A model generated the notes under the pieces. The model made no database searches and was not told the origin of the DNA. It saw only the letters and a list, made by a program, of their open reading frames with translations. A stretch of DNA of 64,000 nt from Notospermus geniculatus. Taxonomy: Eukaryota; Nemertea; Pilidiophora; Heteronemertea; Lineidae. The DNA is taken from contig NMRB01000401.1 in the NCBI GenBank assembly GCA_002633025.1, positions 270,681 to 334,680 of the forward strand. Direction: 5' to 3'. The first letter of the stretch is position 1. Each line of letters opens with the position of its first letter. This document shows, piece by piece, positions 23,200 through 34,045 of this stretch. The position numbers and the translations under genes are program-made.

Positions 23200-24095
23200 G
23201 ATATTTCACTTTGAAATTCTAGATTTTGATATTTGGTGTTAGTGGTCTAGATTCTGGTTTTGGTTTTGAGGTTCTTGATTTTGATATGTGGTGTTAGTGG
23301 TCTAGATTCTGGTTTTGGTTTTGAAGTTCTTGATTCTGATATTTTTGGTGTTGTTGGGTCTAGATTCTGATATTTGGTGTTGTTGATGTCTCGATTCTAA
23401 TATTTGGTGTTGAGTGGATTGATTCTGATTACCAGGTGACAAACGGTGTGGATCGAGTTATTCACACATTGGCTATTTTCTGTCTAACGATTTTCTGTCT
23501 TTCTGGCTAAAGATTCAAAGGACGATGTGATGTTCTAAATTTAGTAATCAAAGGTGTCACTGTACTCGTTGATATTTAGGTCTCTGATTCTGGATATTTG
23601 ACTTTGAAATTCTAGATTTTGATATTTGGTGTTAGTGGTCTATTCTGGTTTTGGTTTCGAAGTTCTTGATTCTGATAATTGGTGTTAGTGGTCTAGATTC
23701 TGCTTTTGGATTTGAGGTTCTTGATTTTGATATTTGGTGTTAGTGGTCTAGATTCTGGTTTTTGGTTTGAGGTTCTTGATTCTGATATTTGGTGTTAATG
23801 GTCTAGATTCTGGTTCTGGTTTTGAGGTTCTTGATTCTGATATTTGGTGTTAGTGGTCTAGATTCTGGTTGTGGTTTGAGATTCTTGATTTTGTTATTTG
23901 GTGTTAGTGGTCTAGATTCTGGTTTTGGTTTGAGGTTCTTGATTCTGATATTTGGTTTTGTGGGTCTAGATTCCGATATTTGGTGTTGTCGATCTCGATT
24001 CTAATATTTCGTGTTGAGTGGATTGATTCCGATATTCTCCATCCATGATCTTGATAACAGCATTTAAAAGTCTTGATTTTGATATTTGGTGTTGC
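23200..24095. repeat. AT-rich minisatellite of about 54 bp
   Basis: Units with GATATTTGGTGTTAGTGG, TCTAGATTCTGGTTTTGG and TTTGAGGTTCTTGATTCT recur about fifteen times with some length variation. Short frames across it read LDSGFGLRFLILIFGVSG-type repeats and are not genes. Confidence 0.9.
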
Positions 24096-24114
24096 TAACT
24101 ATAGCCAGTAGAGA

Positions 24115-25035
24115 TACAGAAATTGCCTGAGGTTGGGGTCAAAAATTTGCGAAATTCGGAGACGACTTCACTTTTGGGGTCTTCTTTCACTTCTGGGATC
24201 TCTACTAGAAAGTGCCTGAGGAAGACCCTGGTTGGGGTCGAAAATATGCGAAATTCGGAGGCGACTTTACTTTTGGGATGTTTTCACTATCTGGGATCTC
24301 TACTTGATCTCTACTTTACTTTTACTTGCATTCAAAGAGGTTTTGATAAATCTTGGAGTTTGCGAGGCACATTTCAGTGCTTGGCTCTCTAGATTCCACA
24401 CGAACTTCATCTTCCGTGGACTTTTTTCTCGTCTTCTTTGACAATAATTCCTACTTTGTACTCATCAATATCTATAACAACTGCTCTTTCACATGGCTGG
24501 TTGATATGATAGTCATGATTGGCTTGGCTATGTCTGAGGTATTGAATACGTTGACGGAAGTTTCACTTCTGGGATCTCTACTGGAAAGTGCCTGAGGAAA
24601 ACCCCGGTTGGGGTCAAAAATTTGCGAAATTCGGAGACGACTTTACTTTTGGAGTCTTCTTTCACTTTGGGATCTCTACTGGAAATTGCCTGAGGAAGAC
24701 CCAGGTTGGGGTCAAAAATTTGCGAAATTCAGAGGCGACTTATGGGATCTTCTTTCACTTCTGGGATCTCTACTAGATCTCTACTTTACTTTTACTTGCA
24801 TTCAAAGAGGTTTTGATAAATCCTGCAGTTTGCGAACCACATTTCAGTGCCAGGCTCTCTAGATTCCACCCACGAACTTCATCTTCCGTGGACTTTTTTC
24901 TTGTCTTCTTTGACAATAATTCCTACTTTGTACTCATCAATATCTGTAACAACTGCTCTTTCACATGGCTGGTTGATATGATAGTCATGATTGGCTTGGT
25001 TATGTCTGAGGTATTGAATATGTTGACGGAATCCA
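24115..25035 (+). repeat. 470-bp tandem duplication carrying hammerhead-like repeats
   Basis: 24115-24565 and 24590-25035 are two copies at an offset of about 470 bp (for example CATTTCAGTGC at 24369 and 24839). Each copy opens with two tandem hammerhead-like units. The best is 24216-24256: CTGAGGA, GACCC/GGGTC hairpin, GAA, then AATAT-GCG-AAATT and C. The first unit (24125) lacks half of its hairpin, and the units at 24592 and 24690 have A where the core G would be. Confidence 0.75.
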
Positions 25036-26335
25036 TAATTCGCGAATGTTGCATCTCTTCCTACTTGTTGCCGAGAACTCGCTATGTTTTTATTCATTGG
25101 TTGAGACTTGGTAGAAAATTGGTCGTCATTACGATGAGGGGGCTGATGACTGTATTGGGAATTTCTCAACAAGAATTGCTGACTTTAAGTAATGTATTTT
25201 AGGGCAAAAACTGAAGGGAATCTTGCCATTGTTGCAGTTTTGGGGTAAAATATCACTATGTGACCGACATAAAGTAAAAAAAGTTATAATAATTTTATTG
25301 AAAAAAATACCAAAAAGTATGATCTTGATATTGCAGTACTGCAGTATTGCACATTTCTATTGTATAGTATCTGAAATTTTTCATATTACCTCTTTAAAAA
25401 GGATTACAATGAATAAAAGTGATGCTCCACATCATGAGAATTTTCTTGCCTGAGTTGGCTCTCTCGATGGACAACTCGGCCACAGAAAAATATGGGCAGT
25501 GTCAGTGGTCTCAATGGTCGTCATCTGTAGGAAAACCAATATTTCATGCGAGTTGGAACAGTCACCCGCGTTTATCACCAAAAGACGGCAGGCAGCAAAG
25601 AATATAGCAGACCAATACAATAAAAAATTCTCCTAATTCGTGTTCAATCAACCATGAATGGGTTGCTAGCCATTGAATTGGACCGTAGTGACACCTATTG
25701 GTCAACTAACTGACAGCTCCTAATAGAGAGGAACTCTCGCTTGGAGTAAGTCCTTAACTTAAATGCCTGAGAATGGCAACATGTTGAAAGATACAACACC
25801 AGCAATGAAATCGGCAACACATTGAAAGAAACAACACCAGGGAGGAAATATTTTCCTCACCAAAATGTTTTTCCAAATTTCTAATTTTCTCACAACACCT
25901 CTTGATGTTGCTGTCCTCTGACTCTACTTGCAAAATGACTCGGCAGATTCTAGATGACATTCCCTCTCCATAAATATGATTAAAAAAATCAGATGCTGTA
26001 CCATCTTGAACTGACAGAGAGAAAATAAATGAATAATATCTCTCCTAGATATATATTGTCGATTACCACCATCCTGACATTTATTGGTTTTGAAGATATC
26101 ATCGTTCTGTATTCATTCTTTTATTCTTCACCATTTGCAAATGTCATCGTTATTTTCTTCTGCACACAATGTTGGGTATCTTTCTAATTACATAAGTGCA
26201 CCAGAAGCTGTCCAGTTATATTAGTTAAAGCAAATTGTCGTGACAGTCCAAGTGGCTGAATGCACGATCGATCGCTTGCCATCTTGATATTTTACAGTTC
26301 CATATGAAATATACACTGTAGCCCACGAAAATGCA
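25036..26335. other. Unannotated intergenic stretch
   Basis: No gene recognised. GAACAACACCAG-like phrases repeat twice at 25790-25840. Confidence 0.4.
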
Positions 26336-26337
26336 TA

Positions 26338-26520
26338 CAGTGGAACCTAGCCTCCCTTAATGGACACCTCTGCCAGGAGGACTCCTCTCGAATCAGGACA
26401 CCAATGTTCAGTCCCAAACTGGTCATTTCTATTCATTTCAACCTCTATAATCAGGGCACCTCTCAATTAAGGACAGCATTTGTCAGTCCCGAAGGTGTCC
26501 TTAATAGAGAGGTTCGACTG
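26338..26520. mobile_element. 183-bp CAGTGGAACCT element (pogo/Tigger-like)
   Basis: TA flanks both ends (26336-26337, 26521-26522). It starts CAGTGGAACCTAGCCTCCC and ends TTAATAGAGAGGTTCGACTG. Motifs TTAAGGACA and TTAATGGACACC recur inside. A relative with the same end is at 57425-57628. Confidence 0.75.
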
Positions 26521-26892
26521 TATTTGCATTACTGCCATGGCTTCATTCTCTTTGGATACCATTTAGCAAGCAGTTAACTACAGATTTAGGCTTGTCTACA
26601 GATCTACCTCACTAAACATGCTAATGCCCCCATGACACTGAGCTACCGGTAGTTCTCAGTACGTTCTTGAAAATGTTGCCGAACGGGCTCAAACTGTGTG
26701 CGAACGGAGTGGACGCAGTGGCAACGTTTTACAGTCTTTTTACGAACTTCATGGACGAGCTCCGACGGGAAGGGTGCTCCAGCACTTCGAGACGTTATTT
26801 GGCCAACATTACACGTTCTAGCCCGTTTTACGATTTCTTAGGATGGGGCAGGGACGTTTTGAGAACTATACTTCAGTGTGACAGTACCTTTA

Positions 26893-27136
26893 AACACGCT
26901 GGTGATTCAAACGTAAAATCTTTTTTTCGTACGCGATTTTTACCCAAGCATAACTAATCGTGTTGACTATTTTTGCAGTTGTTTAGGCAAATAGAAGGGG
27001 TGACAGCTTATTATGTAATCACCCGTCACCCCTTCCATTTACCAGATGAACTGCGAATACGACAAGCACCATTAGTTATGCGTCAACGACTTCGCGTACG
27101 AATAAAATAATTTTGTGTTTGAATCACCAGCTTGTT
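26893..27136. mobile_element. Foldback, AACACGCTGGTGATTCAAAC arms
   Basis: The left arm AACACGCTGGTGATTCAAAC is mirrored by GTTTGAATCACCAGCTTGTT. TTCGTACGCG and CGCGTACGAA pair further in, and GAAGGGGTGAC/GTCACCCCTTC near the centre. The 96-codon frame at 26667-26957 runs into the left arm. Confidence 0.8.
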
Positions 27137-27424
27137 AAATACAGAAATATGTAATTTGAAGTAGAATTTTCTGGGCCACTATTAAATAACTTCTTTGTAT
27201 CACTTTTACTGCTCTGACTAATTCCCTTTAATGAGGACATGGAACTGCCGACAATTCTATGATGAGGATTTAGACATCTGTGTATTCTCCACTTTTTTGT
27301 AGCCGAAGTATACTCAGTAATGGATATTCATTGTTATCCCCTTGATAACTTATGTATGAGAGCTTTACTCTTCTTATAATCTGGGATGTGAATGAAAAAA
27401 CTGTTTCACAATTAGATAATAAGT

Positions 27425-27995
27425 AATGCTCCATGCTGCCTTCTGCATGGAGAGTGTATGATCATGAGGTGACTGTTCTGGCCTCTGAGGTTGATTAATG
27501 CTCCTTGCTGCCTTCTGTGCGGAGTGTGTATGACATCATGAGGTGACTGTTCTGACCTTATGAGGCATAAATGCTCCATGCTGCCTTCTGCATGGAGAGT
27601 GTGATAGCATTGCGAGGTGACTTTTCTGACCTCACTAATGAGGTTAATAAATGCTCCGTTCTGCCTTCTGCATGGAGAGTGAATGACATCATAAGGTGAC
27701 TGTTCTCACCTTGTGAGGTTAATTAATGCTCCATACCACCTTGCATGGAGAGTGTATGACATCATGAGGTGACTGTTCTGGCCTGATGAGGTTTACTAAT
27801 GCTCCATACCACCTTCTGCATATAGTGTGTATGACATCATGAGGTGACTGCTCTGACCTCATGAGGTTTACTAATGCTCCATACTACCTTCTGCATAGAG
27901 TGTATATGACATCATGAGGTGACTGTTCTAACCTTGTAAGGTTAAATGCTCATTGCCACCTCTGTGTGGAGGGTGTACGACATTATGAGGTGAAA
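27425..27995. repeat. Minisatellite of about 75 bp, 7-8 copies
   Basis: Units read AATGCTCCATGCTGCCTTCT, GCATGGAGAGTGTATGACAT, CATGAGGTGACTGTTCTGAC, CTCATGAGGTT. CTCCATGC and GCATGGAG pair within each unit. Confidence 0.9.
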
Positions 27996-28415
27996 AAAAA
28001 ATTGAGAGAAAAAAAATATTCTAAAATCTGCTTCATGGCAGTACCCTCAAAGGAAATCATGTACGAAACCCTGAATATATTTCTAATGCTTTTGAAACCC
28101 CCAGGTCATTAGTCACTGAAGTTGGTCCATTGCCTTCAGACTACATTAACTTTTTACACCGCGCATATATCTCACCCTGAATGTAGGCTAATGGACATCG
28201 CTATAAGGTGTGAGCAGCTAATACGTCCCAAGATTGCCATAACTGCAAAACATATGGATTATTGCCAGACATTGATACATAATTTAGCCATCCATTCAAC
28301 ATGTAGAGATATTGGGAAAGTTTCGAGAAGGAGTTTTTGCTGTAGGTTGTAAAAACCCAATAACCGCGGGTGTAGCATAATTGTCGCTAGCTTGATTGTG
28401 TGTGTGCCTGGTGTT

Positions 28416-28515
28416 TATAAAAAGGATGGCGATTTGAAGTTTCCGTGCTCATTAGTGTGCAGCTGTCAGAGTTGTTGATGGCGTCGGACATGTTGCGTGG
28501 TGTTGCTAGGATTAG
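28416..28515 (+). promoter_or_regulatory. Possible TATA promoter and short first exon
   Basis: TATAAAAAG at 28416 is followed about 32 bp later by an initiator-like CTCATTAG (28448), then ATGGCGTCGGACATG at 28478 and a GTGAAT donor-like site at 28516. The 38-nt coding piece would leave phase 2, which does not fit the phase-0 start of the SCHIP1 exon at 37216, so any link to that gene is not supported. Confidence 0.2.
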
Positions 28516-28898
28516 GTGAATTACTGCAGGCGCTAACTGTCAGCCTCGTCAATCCGCTAGCATTTGGCTATCAATTCCTCAGACATTTCCACGCTTCAGT
28601 TCATGAGTTTTTTATCCGTAATGTCTTTGGTTCTTAAGCAGTGTTCTTAGCCGTTGTGTTGCGCTGCCAAACCAAATGACACCAGGCTAGCGCCAAACTG
28701 CTCCTCTTGTCTGCAAAAGGCGATATGGAACCGTCTTGGGTAGAAATTTATTTAATAGCTTCTCTCGAGCTCTCACGTCTGGATACACACCAATCACATC
28801 AATATAGTGGATATTCCCCCATACATTTCTTGTACATGTACTTAGGGTTTCGATAGGGACAGTATTTTGTAGACAGACTTGACAAAGCAAGGAGTTAC

Positions 28899-29170
28899 AT
28901 GTCTCTCTGGACTTTTGTCAGAAGTTTCAGCAGCAGAGGTTAGTTCTTCTCTTATGGTTCCGTTGGTAACATTGGTTCCGTCACTTGGTTCCCATGTTCC
29001 AGTCAGCTCTGTTGCTTCACCATCAGCAATCTGGATGCTTCTGTGGTGTTTTGGCCAAGAGTTGCGTTGCTCTCTGGACTTTTGTCAGAAGTTTCAGCAG
29101 CAGAGGTTAGTTCTTCTCTCATGGAACTGTTGGTTACATTGGTTCTGTCACTTGATTCCCATGTCCCCCT
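28899..29170. repeat. Tandem duplication, offset about 167 bp
   Basis: CTCTGGACTTTTGTCAGAAG with TTTCAGCAGCAGAGGTTAGT and the following 60 bp occur at 28905 and 29072. The 133-codon frame over both copies is read in different frames in the two copies, so it is not a gene. Confidence 0.8.
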
Positions 29171-29590
29171 CCCAATTTATAGTATTCTTCGCTTCTCAAG
29201 CAGTGTTCTTTAGCTGTTTCTTTGCCATGTTTGTGGGAGGCAAAAAATTTTCATTGGAGAGTACTCTGGCTATGTGGTAACATAACAGAACACTATCATT
29301 CACTTGCGTAGGATTCTAAATCACATGGAATTTCTTTGTACTTGATCTCGTGAGGGATGGATAAGTCTGTCGCTGAATGTGTTTTATATGGTTCGGTTCT
29401 CTTAATCGTGATGGATTAAGGCTTCCAACTTTTTGGTCCCATTCTCTTGAGCTTTGAATTCAATTATATGAGACTGGATTTCTTCTTTCGGGAGAGATCA
29501 ATAAATTTGGTTACATCTTTGTTCGTGACGGAAAGTCGCAAGCCATTAATTCTCCTGGTAGGCCTACAGCGATACTAGCCAGCAACACAT

Positions 29591-29781
29591 TAGGTGATAT
29601 CGCAAGCGATCTGATCGCAAGTGAGCAAAATTGGCTGTTGACGTCAGGTGTGCACTGGACAGCGATGCATGGAATCCTCTTGCCAAGTCGAACAATAAGC
29701 CTATACCAAAGCCACGATATCGCCGAGAGTGCGGTGGCTGACGAGAAGATTGGTGGCGAGTAGATCGCTTGCGATATCACC
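29591..29781. mobile_element. Inverted-repeat element, GGTGATATCGCAAGCGAT ends
   Basis: GGTGATATCGCAAGCGATC is mirrored by GATCGCTTGCGATATCACC at the right end. The interior has GGACAGCGAT and TTGGCTGTTGACGTCAGGTG, shared with 17200-17330. Confidence 0.75.
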
Positions 29782-29785
29782 TGGG

Positions 29786-30187
29786 GCGTATTCATATCCT
29801 CGTTCTTGACCACACTCGGGCTGACCTAGTTCATGTAGAGCAAGGATCAAGAGCAAGCCAGCAGCACACCAGGGGCGTATTCGAATCCTCGTTCTTGATC
29901 ACACTCGGGCTGACCTAGTTCATGTAGTTGTTGACTCAACTCGAGAACGGCAGTTTCGAACGCCGAGAACGCAACCCGAGTCGGGCCAAGAATGTGTTCT
30001 TCTCACTCCCCACTCAGCGGAGGGTTGAGAAGAACACGTCGTGGCCCGACTCGAGTTGCGTTCTCGGCGTTCGAGATTGCCGTTCTCGAGTTGAGTCAAC
30101 AACTACATGAACTAGCACAAGTGTGGTCAAGAACGAGAATTCGAATACGCCCCTGGTGTGCTGCTGGCTTGCTCTTGATCCTTGCTC
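29786..30187. mobile_element. Nested palindromic elements around GGGGCGTATTCG
   Basis: A 284-bp foldback (29871-30154; AGGGGCGTATTCGAATCC to GAATTCGAATACGCCCCT) is bounded by a second inverted pair: CAAGGATCAAGAGCAAGCCA at 29841 and its mirror ending near 30187. A truncated copy of the same left end sits at 29786-29838. The centre reads CTCAGCGGAGGGTTGAG. Frames on both strands are open only because of the symmetry. Confidence 0.75.
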
Positions 30188-30432
30188 TTGAATCAGCCTC
30201 ATGTTCTGACAGTTCACGTCTGGGATTCAAGTCAGCAAAACCATCTTACTGACATGTGCTCCTGTAGCTAGGCATGCACGCACCGTACACTGGAAGCCGT
30301 TTCTACAAGGCGTATCACGGACATAAAATTTGGAGAGATGAGGTAGCATATTTACTTTTGGATTTAGCTCGCAGACATTTCTTGATTAATTTCACGTGAA
30401 TTTCATGAGACTTCACTTTTGGATTATCTTCT

Positions 30433-30585
30433 ATGACGGCGACAAAAACTCTGAAAATGTTAGCTGGGTTTGTACAGCAGTTCAAAGTGAAAGTTCGCAA
30501 AAATGGGATATACGCAAAAATTGTCCCAACCAAGACTTACCCGGATGATGTGTGGGTGCCATACAAATATAAGCCAAAAGCTAAG
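30433..30585 (+). CDS. Candidate first exon of SCHIP1 isoform, or unrelated small exon
   Basis: An ATG opens 51 codons that end exactly at AAG|GTGAGTAT, a strong donor, in phase 0. The protein is basic (K/R about a quarter) with a VRKNGIYAKIVPTKTYP stretch and VPYKYKPK at the end; codon use and composition look like real coding sequence. The next recognised exon on this strand (37216) also begins in phase 0, so the two can be joined. Vertebrate SCHIP1 has several alternative first exons spliced to the same point. I do not recognise the peptide; it could instead be the first exon of another small gene. It sits only about 80 bp left of the foldback at 30662. Confidence 0.5.
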
Positions 30586-30661
30586 GTGAGTATAGAATTA
30601 GGCCTAGGCCTACAGCTTTCAGTGGCATAGTGCAAGAGTATTGGACTCATCAGCCTGAGGC

Positions 30662-30808
30662 TGTGGGTTTGATTATTATTGCACAATATGGGGCCCAAAT
30701 GGGTTGTCGTGTGCTTTTCGCATGATGGGTAGAAGAAAGATTGGCAATAATATTGCCCATTGTGATCCTCATATTGTGCAATAATATTGATCGTGTATGG
30801 GCCGCTTT
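30662..30808. mobile_element. Second copy of the CAATATTATTGC foldback
   Basis: ATTATTGCACAATATGGGGCCC and ATCCTCATATTGTGCAATAATATTG are inverted arms. The outer end GGGCCGCTTTA matches the left end of the copy at 1700-1857, in the opposite orientation. Confidence 0.7.
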
Positions 30809-30976
30809 ACCCTCTGTATTACCAGAAGGAAATGAAGTGGGAGGGTTGTGTCTTTCGAAGTAAAATTTCAGCCCTGTCACTGTGAACTTGGAGGACTGAC
30901 GGAGTTCTCACTATTATTTCTGTTCATAAATTTTGATATTCTTTTTGATTCCATTTTCTTGCACCACTATATATTC

Positions 30977-31260
30977 CAGGCCCGTAGCAGCCCTCTGATG
31001 AGTGGGGGGCCCTGGCAGGGCCGGATCCAGGATTGACAGAAAGGGGCGTAGCTCAACGGTGCGCTGAGCATGGAAAAGGAAGTGGGAAGCCAAAACGGGG
31101 GTCTTAAATTTGACAATTAAAAGTGCTTTAGATGCATTTTCCTGGGATCTGAGAGCAAAAATATGGGGACATATAAAATGGACATTTGGGCCAAGGTATT
31201 TTTTGGCAAAAAAAGTGGGGGGGGGCAGGACCCCCTGGCTACCCGGCTCCTACGGGCCTG
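30977..31260. mobile_element. 284-bp CAGGCCCGTAG element
   Basis: It begins CAGGCCCGTAGCAGCC and ends GGCTCCTACGGGCCTG. The 5-bp target duplication TATTC is at 30972-30976 and 31261-31265. The interior includes GGGCCGGATCCAGG and TTTAGATGCATTTTCCTGG, shared with the fragment at 33000-33196. Confidence 0.8.
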
Positions 31261-32325
31261 TATTCAGCAAACCTCCAGATGAGGAAGTTAATGAAATGCT
31301 GTATAAAATCAAACGCCTGGCCCAAGTCAAGGAATTGATGCCTTCTTTAGCCCAGCTTTGTTCTCTGTGGGGTGTGTGTGGTCTCCCTTTTTCTGCTCTC
31401 CTTTGAGTGTGATAGAATACGGCAACAATTTTTAGGCCAGTCACCAGATTCTTATAAAAAGGATACTCATTGTGAATATTGTTCTTTTGACTTCTCAATC
31501 AAAAACTCGTAAAAAACTCTGCTAAAGTTCGTGGCATTTTTATCTAACAATCATTACCGTATGTGACCCAGATCCCCGATCTCAGGTCAGACCATGCCAC
31601 ATTGAAGACATTATCAGCTTGAACTGTGGCAATGAAAGCATCTCTTCTTCTTTACATCCGTTGTACGTTACATATTCCAGTTATATACGTTTTGCCTGTT
31701 TCCATGTGTGCCTGTAACATTCTGCAAAGATCTGTTCTTTTATGTGGATTGCTAAATCATAGTGCCTTCAACTATGAACCTTGCATTTTACAAGTTCAGA
31801 AAGAATCTTTCCGGAGTCTTTCCTTGGATGAGTATACAACTTTTTCCTGGAGCCTGCTGATGATTTTGACTACGGATACGTACAAGTTCTCCTGACCCTG
31901 CAAGGAACAACTTCTTGCTGTACTGGTGCAAACTTTGCCTGGTTACATGGATTAATCTGGCTTTTTGACCAATGAGTGGCATTCAAACTGTGATTTTTTT
32001 TGCCTTTTTGCATTGATTGACTTTCCCTCTACTTCGGGGGTTAGTTTCTGGAACATACTGCTTCCTTGACTTACTCTACTTCTGGGGTTAGTTTCTGGAA
32101 CACTTTGCTTCCGTGACTTTACTCTTCCAAAAAAACTTCATGAGATTTTCTCCATTCGTCTCATTTTCCCGGGGATACAATGGAAGTGGAGAACTTTTTT
32201 TCAGATTATCCGAATCTTTCCCCGAAATATAGTGGATTTTCTTCAGCATACACCTGGGTAAATATCTCCTGTTTACTGAAAGTTTATTTTCAATCTTGAA
32301 CTGGTTGGTGCAAGTTGGGAGAAGA
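31261..32325. other. Unannotated stretch, probably intron
   Basis: No gene. GACTT(A)CTCT(ACTTC)...TTAGTTTCTGGAACA repeats twice at 32020-32110. Confidence 0.4.
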
Positions 32326-32650
32326 TTTCAATGCATTCAATACACCGATTTCACATCTCGCACGATTGCAGCACCCCTAAAAGAATTTTCAACAGCCACT
32401 TCCCTTTTCAACCTCACTACCAGGAGTACGGGCAAAAATTTCCTGGATCGAGGTTGAATTGCACGCATTGGTCCCTAATGCCGCCACCAGGGGATGGATC
32501 CCTTCGGCGGTATTGGGAACCAACACCTGTTTTTCAACCTTGATCTAGGAAATATTTGCCTTGCTCCTGTTAGTGAGGTTGAAAACGGAAGTGGCTGTTG
32601 AAAACTCTACTAGGGGTGCTGCGATCGTGCGAGATGTGAAATTGGTGCAT
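32326..32650. mobile_element. Foldback of about 325 bp, TTTCACATCTCGCACGAT arms
   Basis: TTTCACATCTCGCACGATTG with CAGCACCCCTAAAAG and CAGCCACTTCC is mirrored at the right end, through about 100 bp per arm. The centre has GCCGCCACCAGGGGATGGAT and CCCTTCGGCGGTATTGGG, again self-complementary. Non-coding. Confidence 0.85.
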
Positions 32651-32999
32651 TCCCTTCACCCCCCTCCAAGCAAGGTAGTATAGGCCTACCGGTACTTTTA
32701 TCATACACCCTTTTGTTATAATAGTGGGCTTTTTTGGAGCAAGAAATCTCAATTACTTTCAAGGATATTTAAATGCCCCCATTCCCCCATCATTAGGCTA
32801 TTATGATTGGCATAATGAAGACCATTAGAATTAATGAAGAAAGTATGCTACCGATCTAAACCTGTGCTGTAGTATTGGATGATGACGTGTACATTCAATG
32901 CCAAACTGCACTTATGAAATACAGAATATACTGAACCTCAAATCGGCTCGGCACTAAATTTTATCAACTATTTTTGCTACACATACCAGCCAAAATAGA

Positions 33000-33196
33000 T
33001 AAGAGAGGAAATGAGGGTCTGGGGGCTCTCCCCCCAGAAAAATTTGACAATTTCTAGTGCTTTAGATGCATTTTCCTGGCATGTGAGAGCATACTCGATT
33101 TTTCATCTGATTAATTTTTTCCTTGCTAAAAAATCATTGCTCTGCCAAAAATGGGGGGGGGCATATGCCCCCACGCCCCCCTGGATCCGGGCCTGG
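33000..33196. repeat. Right half of a GGATCC-family element
   Basis: TTTAGATGCATTTTCCTGG and the end CCCCCTGGATCCGGGCCTG match 31100-31260 and the GGATCC ends at 44439 and 51752. No left end is evident. Confidence 0.6.
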
Positions 33197-33329
33197 AAGT
33201 CCTCTCCTAAAACACATTTATTGACACCCTCTTTTCATATATCAATCAGATATGGGATCCCAATTTTCCATCTGTCTCAGGTATAAATAAGAATGAAAAG
33301 AATATGACCACACTGAGTTATTAGCCCTT

Positions 33330-33547
33330 GTTACACTACATAAAAAACCCGTGTCGTTCTGTCCACACCTGTTAAAAACACGGTGTAATAATCCTCTTCG
33401 AGCTCCAACGGGTTTTGGAGACCTTAATTTAGGTCCCCCTCACAAAATTTGAGTAGTGTTGGCGGGCACCGGGGCCTCAAGAGGGATTTTTCAGAGCCGG
33501 GCTAGACCCGGGTGTAAAAAAACCCGGGTATTTCTATGTAGTGTAAC
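33330..33547. mobile_element. GTTACACTACATA foldback
   Basis: GTTACACTACATAAAAAACC is mirrored by GGGTATTTCTATGTAGTGTAAC. The interior carries AACCCGTGT and ACCCGGGTGT motifs. Same family as 164-342. Confidence 0.8.
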
Positions 33548-33719
33548 CAAGGCTATTATCTCAGATAACATGTTTGTCAACTGTCAGATTGTGACAAGTT
33601 TTAAAGATCCTAAAACACACTTATTGACACCTCCTGTTGTTATCTCTGACAAGTTTGTACAATACACTGAAATGGTCAGTCCAAATATCTTGTCACATGC
33701 TCAACAATGATCACAAACA

Positions 33720-34045
33720 TCTTGGGCCAAGAAACATGACAGATATGACCCTGCACAACAAAAGCCGCACAGAAAATGAGCCTAAACGTACTGAGATGAC
33801 ACCAGGAGATAAAGAAAAGAAGCAGAATCACTCGGACTTCACAATAGACAATACTGAAATTGACCAATAATTTGGTCCCAACTTGCCAACCTCAGGGCGA
33901 CTTACGCCTGGTTTTCTGGTGCAGGGTCACAGATTATCTTGAACTCAGGTTGAGCCACGGCCACAACTTTTCCAGTCACATCATGCCCTGGCAAACCTGA
34001 ACAAATGAAAAACTGTGGCTGAACCTGAGTTCAAGGTAATCTTCG
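33720..34045. repeat. Dispersed repeat plus a GAACTCAGGTTGAGCC hairpin
   Basis: AAAATGAGCCTAAACGTACT, GAGATGACACCAGGAGATA and CTTCACAATAGACAATACTG recur at 52400-52530. Immediately to the right, GATTATCTTGAACTCAGGTT (33951) pairs with AACCTGAGTTCAAGGTAATC (ending 34045). Confidence 0.65.

Noticed and set aside
26667-26957. 96-codon frame that looks protein-like
   Set aside because: It runs into the left arm of the foldback at 26893 and shows no known domain.
28879-29280. 133-codon frame
   Set aside because: The two halves are a nucleotide tandem duplication read in different frames.
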